48,768 nucleotides of DNA from an uncultured Thermosynechococcus sp. (GCF_938074695.1 NZ_CALJEM010000035.1:1-48768); one strand, 5' to 3'; counted from the first letter of the stretch, positions 19,284 through 27,458 are shown. Numbers and translations: made by a program. Notes: generated from the sequence alone by a model not told the origin.

Positions 19284-19610
19284 CTAAGCTTTCTGAAATT
19301 GACCAAATTGGAAATTATAGACCTCTTCTTCTTTTTCAGAGATCAGTTTCAGATCCGAGCAGGGACGGGCCACACAGAGGAGCACATACCCTTTTTCCCG
19401 CAGTTCGGGACTTAAGCCCATCGCATCCCCGTGGTCAACAGTGCCCTGCAAAATCTGGGCGGCACAGGTGGTACACACCCCGGCATTACAGGAACTGGGG
19501 AGATCAATTCCCGCAGCGGTGGCCGATCGCAGGATGGGCTTATCGGCACTGGCTTCAAACGTGTAGGTTTGTCCTTGGTGCAGGATCTCAACACGAAAAG
19601 TTTGGGTCAT
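19284..19610 (-). CDS. Plant-type [2Fe-2S] ferredoxin
   Basis: A 108-aa soluble electron carrier. The cluster ligands are C41, C46, C49 and C79, in LPSSCNAGVCTTCAAQI and GYVLLCVARP, the classic CX4CX2CXnC pattern. It carries a longer, acidic-then-aromatic C-terminal tail (EKEEEVYNFQFGQFQKA) than the major photosynthetic ferredoxin PetF, which suggests a specialised partner rather than bulk transfer from photosystem I. The start ATG at 19610 is clear. It lies immediately upstream of the CPBP protease gene on the same strand. Confidence 0.93.
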   Translation of the reverse strand: MTQTFRVEILHQGQTYTFEASADKPILRSATAAGIDLPSSCNAGVCTTCAAQILQGTVDHGDAMGLSPELREKGYVLLCVARPCSDLKLISEKEEEVYNFQFGQFQKA

Positions 19611-19652
19611 GCTGGCAGTGAGCGATGAGACTACATTCCTTTTATTATCCCC

Positions 19653-20090
19653 TTAATCCTCGCGATCGCTGGCCTCCTCTGGAGCAGACTTTAACCAGCG
19701 GCTTAAGGGTTTAGGAATGGCCACCCGCTGGCGTTCTGGTAATTGCAAACAAATGTGCTGGGTGTGGGCAATGGCGACGCGACTGCCCTCTGCATCGTAG
19801 AGCGTATAGGTCAGTTGAAAACGGCTGCTATCCAGTCTTTGGGGATCAATAGTCACCCGTAGGCGATCGCCACAGTAGAGGGGTTTCAAAAACCGCACCT
19901 GTGCCTCTGTAATTGGAACAATTAGACCCTTGCTGCTGAAAAATTGCCGCAGATCCACCCCTAACTGGGCAAGGGCATCCTCATAGGCCTCATGGCAAAA
20001 CCGCAGTAGATTGGCAAAGTAAACTACCCCCGCCGCATCCGTGTCAGCAAAATGAACCGTGCGCTCATAGTCATGAAGGGGTGTTGTCAT
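19653..20090 (-). CDS. menI: 1,4-dihydroxy-2-naphthoyl-CoA hydrolase (hotdog thioesterase)
   Basis: A 145-aa single-hotdog 4HBT-type thioesterase. The catalytic loop reads VHFADTDAAGVVYFANLLRF, with the Asp of the 4HBT active site. The core VPITEAQVRFLKPLYCGDRL and the strand FQLTYTLYDAEGSRVAIAHT follow. Cyanobacterial orthologues (the slr0204 group) release DHNA from DHNA-CoA in phylloquinone synthesis, which supplies photosystem I. The menG methyltransferase of the same pathway lies at 45302. It begins at the ATG at 20090 and is separated from the ferredoxin gene by 42 nt. A general acyl-CoA thioesterase is the alternative reading. Confidence 0.82.
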   Translation of the reverse strand: MTTPLHDYERTVHFADTDAAGVVYFANLLRFCHEAYEDALAQLGVDLRQFFSSKGLIVPITEAQVRFLKPLYCGDRLRVTIDPQRLDSSRFQLTYTLYDAEGSRVAIAHTQHICLQLPERQRVAIPKPLSRWLKSAPEEASDRED

Positions 20091-20202
20091 CTATCGCCAT
20101 CCCATAGCGTTGCCCAACACAAGCCATAAGCAAAAACACGCCACAGCCTTTATTGTTAATCTAGGGCACAGCCCTTTTGCAAGCGATGGAGGAACGGAAC
20201 AG

Positions 20203-21255
20203 ATGAGTAACAAGGGCAGTTCTGATCTTCGACTTCTTTTGAGCACGCTTGTGATCAGCGGCTTGGTCGCAGGACTGGCCTATTGGCAACTCAGCCAATA
20301 CTGGACATCCCGTTCCCCTGAGCAAAACGGGAACGCAACTTCAGAGATGACTTCCTCCAAATGGCAAAAAATTGCCCTCGCTACGACGCTGCGCGGCCAT
20401 CAGGATGAAGTGAACGCGATCGCCCTCAGTCCCGATGGCAATTTACTCGTCAGTGGTGGGGACGATCGCATGTTGCACTTTTGGAACTTGGCCACGGGAA
20501 CTCCCCTAGGACAAGTCAAGGGTCACACCGACTGGATCTATGCCCTTGTGATCACGCCGGATGGTCAAACGGTGATTAGCGGCAGCAAAGATAAAACCAT
20601 CAAACTATGGGGGGTGGGCGATCGCCAGCTCCAAGCTACCCTCAGGGGTCATCAAGATTTTGTCAATGGTTTAGCCCTCAGCCCCGATGGCCGCACCCTG
20701 GCCAGTGCCAGCTATGATCACACCGTTAAACTGTGGGATGTCCCTAGCCGGCAGGAAATCACCACCCTCAAAGGCAATGAAGGCATCATGCTCAGTGTTG
20801 CCATCAGTCAAGATGGGCGTTTTCTGGCCACCGGGGGCGTGGATAAGCTAATCCGCATTTGGGATCTCCCCTCCCGCCGCCTCCTGCGTACCCTCGAAGG
20901 ACACACCAGCGATGTCAATAGCCTTGCCTTCACACCCGACAGCAGTCAACTGGTCAGCGGCAGTGACAAGGACGGCATCAAAGTCTGGAATTTAACCACG
21001 GGCGAACTTCAGCATCAGTTTGGCAGTGAAGGCGGACAAGTTTTTAGTGTGGCTGTGAGTCCCGATGGCAGTGCCATAGCCAGTGGTCACGGCGATCAAA
21101 CCGTCAAACTCTGGTCTCGCTCTGGTCAGCTCTTGCGCAACCTCAAGGGACACTCTGGCGCTGTGTACGGTGTGGTCTTTGGCCAAGATCAACTGATCTC
21201 CGCCAGTGAAGACAGCACCATCAAGGTGTGGCGTCTGTTTCCGGGAAGCTCCTAA
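20203..21255 (+). CDS. Membrane-anchored seven-bladed WD40 repeat protein
   Basis: A 350-aa protein. The first ~30 residues hold one hydrophobic helix (LRLLLSTLVISGLVAGLAYW), an N-terminal anchor or uncleaved signal. After a short polar linker come seven WD40 repeats, enough for one closed propeller, e.g. LRGHQDEVNAIALSPDGNLL, VKGHTDWIYALVITPDGQTV and LKGHSGAVYGVVFGQDQLIS, each ending in (L/V)W. No enzymatic domain is present, so it is probably a protein-protein platform. The ATG at 20203 follows a GGAGGA ribosome site; the longer frame from 20110 has no support. It converges on sufB with a 5-nt gap. Confidence 0.9.
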   Translation: MSNKGSSDLRLLLSTLVISGLVAGLAYWQLSQYWTSRSPEQNGNATSEMTSSKWQKIALATTLRGHQDEVNAIALSPDGNLLVSGGDDRMLHFWNLATGTPLGQVKGHTDWIYALVITPDGQTVISGSKDKTIKLWGVGDRQLQATLRGHQDFVNGLALSPDGRTLASASYDHTVKLWDVPSRQEITTLKGNEGIMLSVAISQDGRFLATGGVDKLIRIWDLPSRRLLRTLEGHTSDVNSLAFTPDSSQLVSGSDKDGIKVWNLTTGELQHQFGSEGGQVFSVAVSPDGSAIASGHGDQTVKLWSRSGQLLRNLKGHSGAVYGVVFGQDQLISASEDSTIKVWRLFPGSS

Positions 21256-21260
21256 AACCT

Positions 21261-22697
21261 CTAGCCAACACTGCCCTCTAGCTTCAAACTCAGGAGGCGA
21301 TCGGCCTCGACCGCAAATTCCATCGGCAACTGGTTAAAGACATCGCGACAGAAGCCACTAATCATCATTGAGACCGCATCTTCGGCAGAAATTCCCCGCT
21401 GGGCAAAGTAGAAGAGTTGATCCTCACCAATTTTTGACGTTGAGGCCTCATGCTCCACCTGTGCGGTGGGATTTTGCACCTGAATATAGGGGAACGTATT
21501 GGCGGCTGCCGTATCACCAATAAGCATCGAATCGCATTGGGAGTAGTTACGCGCTCCCGTGGCCTTTGGCCCAATTTTCACCAACCCGCGGTAGCTATTT
21601 TGGGAGTGCCCCGCCGAAATTCCCTTGGAAATAATGCGGCTGCGGGTATTCTTACCAATGTGGATCATCTTGGTACCCGTATCCGCCTGCTGGTAATTAT
21701 TCGTGAGGGCAACGGAGTAGAATTCACCCACAGAATTATCCCCCACCAAGACACAACTGGGGTACTTCCAAGTAATGGCTGAACCCGTTTCCACCTGTGT
21801 CCAAGAAATCTTGGAGTTGCGGCCAAGGCAGAGTCCCCGTTTGGTCACAAAGTTATAGATGCCCCCTTTGCCGTTTTCATCCCCGGCATACCAGTTTTGC
21901 ACGGTGGAGTATTTAATTTCCGCATTGTCAAGGGCAACGAGTTCCACCACTGCTGCATGGAGTTGATTGGTGTCGAACATAGGAGCGGTACACCCCTCAA
22001 GGTAGCTAACATAGCTGCCTTCATCGGCAATAATCAGCGTGCGCTCAAACTGCCCCGACTCACCATTGTTAATGCGGAAATAGGTGGATAGCTCCATCGG
22101 ACAGCGGGTGTTCTTGGGAATATAGACAAAAGAGCCATCGGAAAAGACGGCGGAGTTCAAAGCCGCATAGAAGTTATCCCCAATGGGAACAACACTGCCC
22201 AAGTATTTCTGCACCAACTCAGGGTATTCGTGAATCGCTTCGGAAATGGAGCAGAAAATGATCCCCTGTTTGGCCAACTCTTCACGGAATGTGGTGGCCA
22301 CCGACACGCTATCGAAAATGGCATCTACGGCCACGTTGGTTAGCCGCTTTTGCTCCGAGAGGGGAATCCCCAGTTTTTCAAAGGTTTCCAGCAGAACGGG
22401 ATCCACTTCATCCAAGCTTTTCAGTTTTTCCTTCTGTTTGGGAGCCGAGTAATAGACGATGTCTTGATAGTCAATGGGGGGATAGCTTACGCGTGGCCAC
22501 GTGGGTTCGCTCATCTTCAGCCATTGGCGATAGGCACGCAGGCGAAACTCCAGCATGAACTCTGGCTCGTTCTTTTTGGCAGAGATGAGGCGAATGATGT
22601 CTTCATTAAGACCCCGCGGAATGGTCTCTGTCTCAATTTGGGTAACAAAGCCGTACTTGTAAGGCTGATTGACGAGGGATTGGAGTGTTGCCGACAT
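21261..22697 (-). CDS. sufB: Fe-S cluster assembly protein SufB
   Basis: A 478-aa scaffold subunit of the SUF system, which assembles Fe-S clusters with SufC and SufD in the cytoplasm. It starts [20 protein letters not shown] (ATG at 22697; the longer frame has no support). The beta-helix region has [40 protein letters not shown] and [20 protein letters not shown]. Near the end are the conserved [20 protein letters not shown] and [20 protein letters not shown]. It is transcribed away from sufR across a shared operator region. No sufC, sufD or sufS follows: the next gene is a convergent WD40 gene, so sufB is separated from the rest of the usual operon. Confidence 0.97.
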   Translation of the reverse strand: MSATLQSLVNQPYKYGFVTQIETETIPRGLNEDIIRLISAKKNEPEFMLEFRLRAYRQWLKMSEPTWPRVSYPPIDYQDIVYYSAPKQKEKLKSLDEVDPVLLETFEKLGIPLSEQKRLTNVAVDAIFDSVSVATTFREELAKQGIIFCSISEAIHEYPELVQKYLGSVVPIGDNFYAALNSAVFSDGSFVYIPKNTRCPMELSTYFRINNGESGQFERTLIIADEGSYVSYLEGCTAPMFDTNQLHAAVVELVALDNAEIKYSTVQNWYAGDENGKGGIYNFVTKRGLCLGRNSKISWTQVETGSAITWKYPSCVLVGDNSVGEFYSVALTNNYQQADTGTKMIHIGKNTRSRIISKGISAGHSQNSYRGLVKIGPKATGARNYSQCDSMLIGDTAAANTFPYIQVQNPTAQVEHEASTSKIGEDQLFYFAQRGISAEDAVSMMISGFCRDVFNQLPMEFAVEADRLLSLKLEGSVG

Positions 22698-22744
22698 CGA
22701 GTGTTCTCTTGGGTAAAGGAATGGGCAAAAGGGCAAGTAGGTAG

Positions 22745-22750
22745 AGTATA
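22745..22750 (-). promoter_or_regulatory. Probable sufB -10 box
   Basis: On the minus strand this reads TATACT, 48 nt upstream of the sufB ATG. SufR operator 1 begins 6 nt upstream of it, inside the -10/-35 interval, where bound SufR would block polymerase. No good -35 is recognisable. Confidence 0.45.
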
Positions 22751-22755
22751 TTAAG

Positions 22756-22769
22756 CAACAGAATGGTTG
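22756..22769. promoter_or_regulatory. SufR operator 1 (CAAC-N6-GTTG)
   Basis: CAAC-AGAATG-GTTG matches the inverted repeat CAAC-N6-GTTG described for the Synechocystis SufR repressor. The flanking G and C extend each arm to GCAAC/GTTGC. It lies between sufB and sufR. Confidence 0.8.
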
Positions 22770-22792
22770 CCTTATCTCTAGAATTAATTTAG

Positions 22793-22806
22793 CAACAAAA
22801 TCGTTG
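22793..22806. promoter_or_regulatory. SufR operator 2 (CAAC-N6-GTTG)
   Basis: CAAC-AAAATC-GTTG is a second exact match to the SufR recognition pattern. Its start is 37 nt from that of operator 1 and it ends 21 nt before the sufR GTG, well placed for autoregulation. Confidence 0.8.
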
Positions 22807-22827
22807 TTTTAGTCAAGGGGGCGTTGT

Positions 22828-23487
22828 GTGACCCTCACATCCGATACTAAACAGGACATCTTACACTGCCTGCTTCGGGACGGTCACCTCAGTGCCCAAG
22901 AGTTGGCAGCACAACTGGCCATTAGTCCGCAAGCGGTGCGGCGGCATCTTAAGGATTTGGAGGCGGAGCAACTGGTCACCTATGAAGTCCTGTCGGGCAC
23001 AGTGGGGCGTCCCCAATACCGTTACATGATTAGCGAAGCGGGACGGGAGGAACTGCGGCAACTGCAACTGCGCCAACAATCCGGTCAGACAAAGGGCTTT
23101 GCGGTTGAACTCTTGGAATCCGTAGCCGCAACCCTTGGCCCTGAGCAGATGCAAGATGTGTTACAGGCAGCTTGGCAGCGCAAGGCAATGGCCTACCGCG
23201 AGCAAATGGGAACGGGCACCCTAGCAGAACGCTTGGCTCGACTGGTGGCGCTGCGGCGGCAGGAGGGCTATATGGCGGAGTTCTACCCAGTGAAGGATTC
23301 CCAAGATACATATTTATTCACGGAATATAATTGTGCGATTTCCGCCGTTGCCCAATCTTTTCCCAGCGTCTGTCATCATGAGTTAGAGATGTTTGCGATC
23401 GCCCTTGGGGACTGTGCCGTTGAGCGTACCCATTGGATTGTAGATGGCGAGCATCGCTGTGGCTATTTAATTCGCCCCTTGAAATAG
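22828..23487 (+). CDS. sufR: Iron-sulfur cluster biogenesis repressor SufR
   Basis: A 219-aa DeoR-type regulator. The N-terminal helix-turn-helix is LSAQELAAQLAISPQAVRRH. A wing (GTVGRPQYRYMISEAG) and the effector domain follow. C169, C182, C196 and C211 have the arrangement of the [4Fe-4S] ligands in Synechocystis SufR. With its cluster, SufR represses suf genes; loss of the cluster under iron limitation or oxidative stress relieves repression. The start is a GTG at 22828. It is divergent from sufB with two matching operators between them, and the alpha/beta hydrolase gene follows after one base. Confidence 0.95.
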   Translation: MTLTSDTKQDILHCLLRDGHLSAQELAAQLAISPQAVRRHLKDLEAEQLVTYEVLSGTVGRPQYRYMISEAGREELRQLQLRQQSGQTKGFAVELLESVAATLGPEQMQDVLQAAWQRKAMAYREQMGTGTLAERLARLVALRRQEGYMAEFYPVKDSQDTYLFTEYNCAISAVAQSFPSVCHHELEMFAIALGDCAVERTHWIVDGEHRCGYLIRPLK

Positions 23488-23488
23488 T

Positions 23489-24367
23489 ATGGCTTTTTGC
23501 CCGCCCACGTTTGTGCAGCAAAGTTTTCGCACCAGTCTGGGTCGCATGGTCTATTACACCCCCAGCGATCGCCACTGGGGTCGGGTGCAATCTCGACCGC
23601 CCCTCGTCTTTCTCCACAGTTTGGGGGGTGGCTCCAGTCACTATGAATGGTCACAGGTGTATCCTGCCTTTGCGGCGCGTTACCGCGTCGTTGCTCCGGA
23701 TCTCATTGGTTGGGGGGAGTCGGACCATCCGGCCCGCGACTACACCAGTAGTGACTACTGGCTCATGATTGCCGAACTGCTGCGCATGCTGGGCACGCCC
23801 GTCACTGTGGTTGCTTCCTCCCTCACAGCAGGGATTGTCGTGCGGTTAGCGGTTCAGCAGCCCCATCTTTTTCAGCGGCTGTGCTTGGTCTGTCCCAGCG
23901 GGTTTAATGACTTTGGCGAAGATCAGGGGCAGGCTGTGGCCAATGCCCTGCTGAGTGTTCCAATCCTTGATCGCTTGATTTACACGGTTGCTGCCGCTAA
24001 CCCCTTGGCGGTGCGCAACTTCCTCAGCCAATTTATTTTTGCCGATCCACAGCGGCTGCGCCCCGAAACGGTTGAAGCCTACCTTGAGGCTGCCTGCCGT
24101 CCCAATGCCGAATGGGCAGCGCTGAGTACCCTGAAGGGAAATCTCTCCTTTGATTTGAGCCGGTATTTGCCCCAGTTAACGACCCCCACTATGATCCTCT
24201 GGGGAGAAAAGGCGAAGCTCACACCCCTTTCTCTGGGGGAGCGACTCTATGCCACTGCCCGCGATCGCCTGCAACAGTTGCAAGTGATCCCCAACGCAGG
24301 GGTCTTGCCCCATCTAGAGCAACCCGAATGGGTGATTTACAGTTTGCGGCGGGATTTCTTGGTTTGA
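23489..24367 (+). CDS. Alpha/beta hydrolase fold protein
   Basis: A 292-aa soluble protein of the alpha/beta hydrolase fold. The oxyanion region is PPLVFLHSLGGGSSHYEW, and VVAPDLIGWGESDHP follows. The nucleophile elbow reads VVASSLTAGIV, an unusual A-S-S-L-T in place of G-x-S-x-G. The acid/histidine region has ILWGEKAKLTP and VLPHLEQPEW, with a plausible catalytic His. Cyanobacteria hold many such proteins with unknown substrates. It starts one base after the sufR stop, so it is co-transcribed with sufR and would fall under Fe-S control. Confidence 0.85.
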   Translation: MAFCPPTFVQQSFRTSLGRMVYYTPSDRHWGRVQSRPPLVFLHSLGGGSSHYEWSQVYPAFAARYRVVAPDLIGWGESDHPARDYTSSDYWLMIAELLRMLGTPVTVVASSLTAGIVVRLAVQQPHLFQRLCLVCPSGFNDFGEDQGQAVANALLSVPILDRLIYTVAAANPLAVRNFLSQFIFADPQRLRPETVEAYLEAACRPNAEWAALSTLKGNLSFDLSRYLPQLTTPTMILWGEKAKLTPLSLGERLYATARDRLQQLQVIPNAGVLPHLEQPEWVIYSLRRDFLV

Positions 24368-24368
24368 G

Positions 24369-24397
24369 TTGTCCCCGATACAGGTATTCTATAAAGT
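24369..24397 (+). promoter_or_regulatory. Possible psb28 promoter
   Basis: TTGTCC (24369-24374) and TAAAGT (24392-24397) are spaced 17 nt apart, 22 nt before the psb28 ATG. Overlapping TATTCT and TATAAA hexamers give alternative -10 choices. Confidence 0.35.
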
Positions 24398-24418
24398 ATT
24401 GCTTGAAGTGTTAGGGCA

Positions 24419-24751
24419 ATGGCAGAAATCCAATTCATTCGCGGTATTAACGAAGAAGTCGTTCCCGATGTGCGCTTGACGCGGGCACGGGATGGCAGCA
24501 GTGGTCAGGCCATCTTTTACTTTGATAACCCTAAAATTGTCCAAGAGGGGAACCTTGAAGTAACGGGAATGTATATGATTGACGAGGAAGGAGAAATTGT
24601 TACCCGTGATGTAAACGCCAAATTCATCAACGGGCAACCTGTGGCCATTGAGGCCACCTATACCATGCGCAGTCCCCAGGAGTGGGATCGCTTTATTCGC
24701 TTTATGGATCGCTACGCCGCTAGCCACGGTCTTGGCTTCCAGAAATCTTAA
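24419..24751 (+). CDS. psb28: Photosystem II assembly protein Psb28
   Basis: A 110-aa soluble protein that binds transiently to the cytoplasmic face of photosystem II assembly intermediates (CP47/RC47 complexes) and protects them during assembly and repair. The full-length sequence is typical: [59 protein letters not shown] and [19 protein letters not shown]. The ATG at 24419 is unambiguous. It has its own upstream region after the hydrolase gene, with a possible TTGTCC / TAAAGT promoter at 24369-24397. Confidence 0.96.
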   Translation: MAEIQFIRGINEEVVPDVRLTRARDGSSGQAIFYFDNPKIVQEGNLEVTGMYMIDEEGEIVTRDVNAKFINGQPVAIEATYTMRSPQEWDRFIRFMDRYAASHGLGFQKS

Positions 24752-24807
24752 AAACTCTTAAATTGATTGGGTGCTGATTCAGAAAGATTGTGCTAGCTTA
24801 AAGTTAT

Positions 24808-24843
24808 GATGCCTTTTTTGTCCTTATTCAAAAGAGGGGCATC
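24808..24843 (+). terminator. Weak hairpin between psb28 and the small ORF
   Basis: GATGCC (24808-24813) can pair with GGCATC (24838-24843), with an internal T-run opposite an A-run that extends the stem imperfectly. It might terminate psb28 or structure the leader of the following 42-codon ORF. There is no 3' U-tract. Confidence 0.3.
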
Positions 24844-24876
24844 TACAAGTTCTATAGCGATACAGTAGGGACATCA

Positions 24877-25005
24877 ATGGATTATCTAAAGAGCCTGCTT
24901 GACACCCTCAAATCGTGGCTAAAGAAACTCTTGGAACTGCTCGGCGGCGCCGAACCTACTCCTGAACTGGAGCCGATTCCGATTCCGGTGCACGATCGCC
25001 AGTAG
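24877..25005 (+). CDS. Small amphipathic-helix protein, 42 aa
   Basis: ATG at 24877 to TAG at 25005 encodes MDYLKSLLDTLKSWLKKLLE followed by LLGGAEPTPELEPIPIPVHD and RQ. The first half is a strongly amphipathic helix with Leu on one face and Lys on the other, suited to membrane-surface or protein binding; the second half is a Pro/Glu tail. I do not recognise a family. It lies in the 303-nt space between psb28 and aroQ and starts 34 nt after a hairpin. Helix amphipathicity and location support a real gene, but there is no strong ribosome site (only GTAGGG about 9 nt upstream). Confidence 0.5.
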   Translation: MDYLKSLLDTLKSWLKKLLELLGGAEPTPELEPIPIPVHDRQ

Positions 25006-25054
25006 TTTATTCAGAATGTTGTTATCCTTGCAGCTTTGAACGGTTAGCGCAAGT

Positions 25055-25501
25055 TTGGCTTTTCATATCTTGGTGCTCCATGGCCCGAATCTGAATCTGC
25101 TGGGGCAACGGGAGCCGCAAGTTTATGGGTCTGTAACACTGGCCAGCATCAACCAATCCCTGCAGGCTTTGGCAGAGGAGTTCGGGGTAACCATTGAGTG
25201 CCTCCAATCCAACCACGAAGGGGTCTTGGTGGACGCCATTCAGGGAGCGGTGGGACGTGCCCACGGCATTTTAATTAACCCTGCAGCCTACACCCATACC
25301 AGTGTGGCTTTACGAGACGCGATTGCGGCGGTTGCTTTGCCAACGGTCGAAGTTCACCTGAGTAATATTCATCAACGGGAAACTTTTCGCCATTACTCCT
25401 ACATTGCCCCTGTGGCGATCGGTCAAATTGCCGGCTTTGGTGCTGACAGCTATTTGTTGGGGCTACGGGCGCTGGTGAATTATTTGCAGAGAAAAAGCTA
25501 A
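25055..25501 (+). CDS. aroQ: 3-dehydroquinate dehydratase, type II
   Basis: A 148-aa dodecameric type II dehydroquinase of the shikimate pathway, converting 3-dehydroquinate to 3-dehydroshikimate. The signature [20 protein letters not shown] contains the lid-loop Arg and the catalytic Tyr. [33 protein letters not shown] and [20 protein letters not shown] (catalytic His) complete the active site. The start is a TTG at 25055; no in-frame ATG or GTG lies nearby. Its stop overlaps that of the convergent YqeG gene by 4 nt. Confidence 0.95.
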   Translation: MAFHILVLHGPNLNLLGQREPQVYGSVTLASINQSLQALAEEFGVTIECLQSNHEGVLVDAIQGAVGRAHGILINPAAYTHTSVALRDAIAAVALPTVEVHLSNIHQRETFRHYSYIAPVAIGQIAGFGADSYLLGLRALVNYLQRKS

Positions 25502-26037
25502 TTCTCAGCGGGGGGCGCGATCGCCAGCGGCGTTCCCAGTTGTCGTGCTAACCAGAACTCCAAATTGCGTAGCCAAGACTTCCCATCAAAGCGCCGTGCG
25601 CTAACCGGCTGCACCAGTATGGTAAACATCCCCAAGCGATTGCCCACCAAAATATCTGTAAACAGGCGATCGCCCACCATGGCCACCCGATCATAGGGCA
25701 AATTCATTGCTTGCACGGCCTGACGAATCTTCCGCCGCGAGGGCTTGCCTGCCCCTATCAAAAAGGGCAACTCCACCTGCCGAGCAATCCGCTCAATGCG
25801 GCGATGGTTCAAATTATTGCTCACCAGCCAGATGGGCATGTGACGCTTAATCTCCCGGAGCCACGCCAGAATGTTCGGGGGTACCTCCGCATCCCATGTG
25901 GGGAGGAGCGTATCATCTACATCCAGCACCATGCCCCGCAGCTGATATTTTTCCAACAGACTTGGGGGCAACTGGTCAATTGTGGTTTCAAGGATTAAAT
26001 TCGGTTGCAGCAGTGCTGCTAGAGACCCGGTGGTCAT
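25498..26037 (-). CDS. YqeG-family HAD (IIIA) phosphatase
   Basis: A 179-aa HAD-superfamily phosphatase. Motif I is the DxDxT of [14 protein letters not shown], motif II is in WLVSNNLNH, the Lys of motif III is in GAGKPSRRK, and motif IV is [15 protein letters not shown]. The pattern corresponds to the YqeG group, whose bacterial members are of uncertain substrate; a mitochondrial relative dephosphorylates phosphatidylglycerophosphate, so a role in phosphatidylglycerol synthesis is possible (inference). The ATG at 26037 is preferred; an upstream start would add six residues. Confidence 0.88.
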   Translation of the reverse strand: MTTGSLAALLQPNLILETTIDQLPPSLLEKYQLRGMVLDVDDTLLPTWDAEVPPNILAWLREIKRHMPIWLVSNNLNHRRIERIARQVELPFLIGAGKPSRRKIRQAVQAMNLPYDRVAMVGDRLFTDILVGNRLGMFTILVQPVSARRFDGKSWLRNLEFWLARQLGTPLAIAPPAEN

Positions 26038-26124
26038 TGAAAACGCAAGTAACAAGTAACGAGGAAAAGACTTCTCTCAGACTATCACGCTCTTAGGGAA
26101 GGGCACTACAAAAATCCTCTTGGC

Positions 26125-26140
26125 TGTTACTCCAATAACA
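26125..26140. promoter_or_regulatory. Crp-like palindrome upstream of the HNH-Crp pair
   Basis: TGTTA-CTCCAA-TAACA has the geometry of a Crp site (TGTGA-N6-TCACA) with one change per half. It is centred about 16 nt upstream of a TATGCT -10 candidate (26146-26151), a position expected to repress. The second gene downstream encodes a Crp-family regulator. Confidence 0.4.
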
Positions 26141-26171
26141 AAGGATATGCTACCATCTGAGAGAATGCCGC

Positions 26172-26681
26172 GTGTCAACAGATATGGCGAAGGTTCTAGT
26201 ACTCAATGCCTCCTATGAACCACTCAATATTACGAGTTGGCAACGGGCAGTTGTCCTTTTAATCAAGGGGAAGGCGGAGCAAGTCGAACACAACGGCAAG
26301 ATGGTTTATAACAATTTCCCTTTGCCGACAGTTATTCGTCTGCGCCACTACGTTGTCACTCCCTACAAAGAAATTCCCCTCACTCGCCGCAACATCCTAC
26401 ATCGAGATGGCCACTCCTGCCAGTACTGCGGCTATACCGGCGATGATCTTACCCTTGATCACGTTATTCCCAAATCGCGAGGAGGGGGTGACACGTGGGA
26501 AAACATTGTGACCGCCTGTGTTCGCTGCAATGTCAAAAAAGGGAATCGCACTCCCGAAGAAGCAAATATGCCCCTCCGACAACCCCCCCGCCGCCCCATT
26601 AGCAGCTTGTACTTTGAAGTCACGAAGCACGTACGCACGGGCACTCATCAAGAGTGGCGCAAATATGTCATTGGTGTCTAA
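26172..26681 (+). CDS. HNH endonuclease family protein
   Basis: A 169-aa protein (or 165 aa from the ATG at 26184). The N-terminal half (AKVLVLNASYEPLNITSWQR, AVVLLIKGKAEQVEHNGKMV) is characteristic of a widespread cyanobacterial/actinobacterial HNH family. The HNH core has a zinc-type CQYCG, the catalytic DH of LTLDHVIPKSRGGGDTWENI, and CVRCNVKKGNRTPEEA. Its biological role is not established; it is chromosomal core rather than homing. GTG at 26172 has a GAGAG-like ribosome site, whereas the ATG at 26184 lacks one. Eight bases separate it from the Crp-type gene, so the two are co-transcribed. Confidence 0.9.
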   Translation: MSTDMAKVLVLNASYEPLNITSWQRAVVLLIKGKAEQVEHNGKMVYNNFPLPTVIRLRHYVVTPYKEIPLTRRNILHRDGHSCQYCGYTGDDLTLDHVIPKSRGGGDTWENIVTACVRCNVKKGNRTPEEANMPLRQPPRRPISSLYFEVTKHVRTGTHQEWRKYVIGV

Positions 26682-26689
26682 AGGTTGTT

Positions 26690-27400
26690 ATGTCAAGTAT
26701 TGAGACCGAAAACTTTAGTCAACTCTTTCCCCTGTTTGAGGTTAGTTCCCAAGAGGCGCTTGCCTCAATGCTCTCGGTGGCTTGGCGTAACACCTATCCT
26801 GCAGGGCGTGCCATTTTAATTGAAGATGCGTGGGGTAATGCGGTTTACTTTATCCTCTCAGGCTGGGTGAAGGTACGGCGACTGCTCGCCAATGGGGATT
26901 TCATGACCCTGGCAATCCTTGGGCCGGGAGATTTTTTTGGTGAGATGGCTATTCTTGATCAATCACCCCGCTCGACGGATGTGGTGGCGCTCTGTGCGGC
27001 GGAAGTCTTGGCCGTACCCGCGCAAAAATTTGTCCATGTCCTGCGCCATGAGCCGGATTTGCACTATCGGATGCTGCAATTAATGGCACAACGGCTACGC
27101 CAGACCAATGCCCGCATTGAGCTGTTGCACCAACCCCCCGCTGTAAGGCTGGCCCATGTTTTGGTGAATTTGGCACGGCGCTATGGTCAGCCGCGAGAGG
27201 CAAATGCCAACACAGCCGTCATTTTCAATGTACCCGTCAAAGATTTAGCGGATGTGGCAAGCATTAGCGTGGAGGAGGCTCAGCAACTGCTGAATAAGCT
27301 GGTGGCAAAAAACTGGCTAAAAATCGATGCTGCCAAGCAACAATTGCAAATTCTTAGTTTGCCGCAACTGGAGCAACTGGCGCAGCAAGCAGTGAGTTGA
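26690..27400 (+). CDS. Crp/Fnr-family transcriptional regulator
   Basis: A 236-aa regulator. The N-terminal cyclic-nucleotide-binding beta-roll includes AVYFILSGWVKVRRL and the phosphate-binding cassette FFGEMAILDQSPRSTD, with the Glu and Arg-Ser that contact cAMP in true receptors. A long dimer helix leads to a C-terminal winged HTH (VPVKDLADVASISVEEAQQL). The cassette suggests it could bind a cyclic nucleotide; it lacks Fnr-type cysteine clusters. It might be related to the SyCRP proteins of Synechocystis, but I cannot decide which. The ATG at 26690 was chosen because the longer frame overlaps the HNH gene. Confidence 0.9.
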   Translation: MSSIETENFSQLFPLFEVSSQEALASMLSVAWRNTYPAGRAILIEDAWGNAVYFILSGWVKVRRLLANGDFMTLAILGPGDFFGEMAILDQSPRSTDVVALCAAEVLAVPAQKFVHVLRHEPDLHYRMLQLMAQRLRQTNARIELLHQPPAVRLAHVLVNLARRYGQPREANANTAVIFNVPVKDLADVASISVEEAQQLLNKLVAKNWLKIDAAKQQLQILSLPQLEQLAQQAVS

Positions 27401-27458
27401 GGGTAGTTGGCTTGTTGAGAAGGAGGGACGTCACCTACTTTAGCTAGGTCATATTTTA

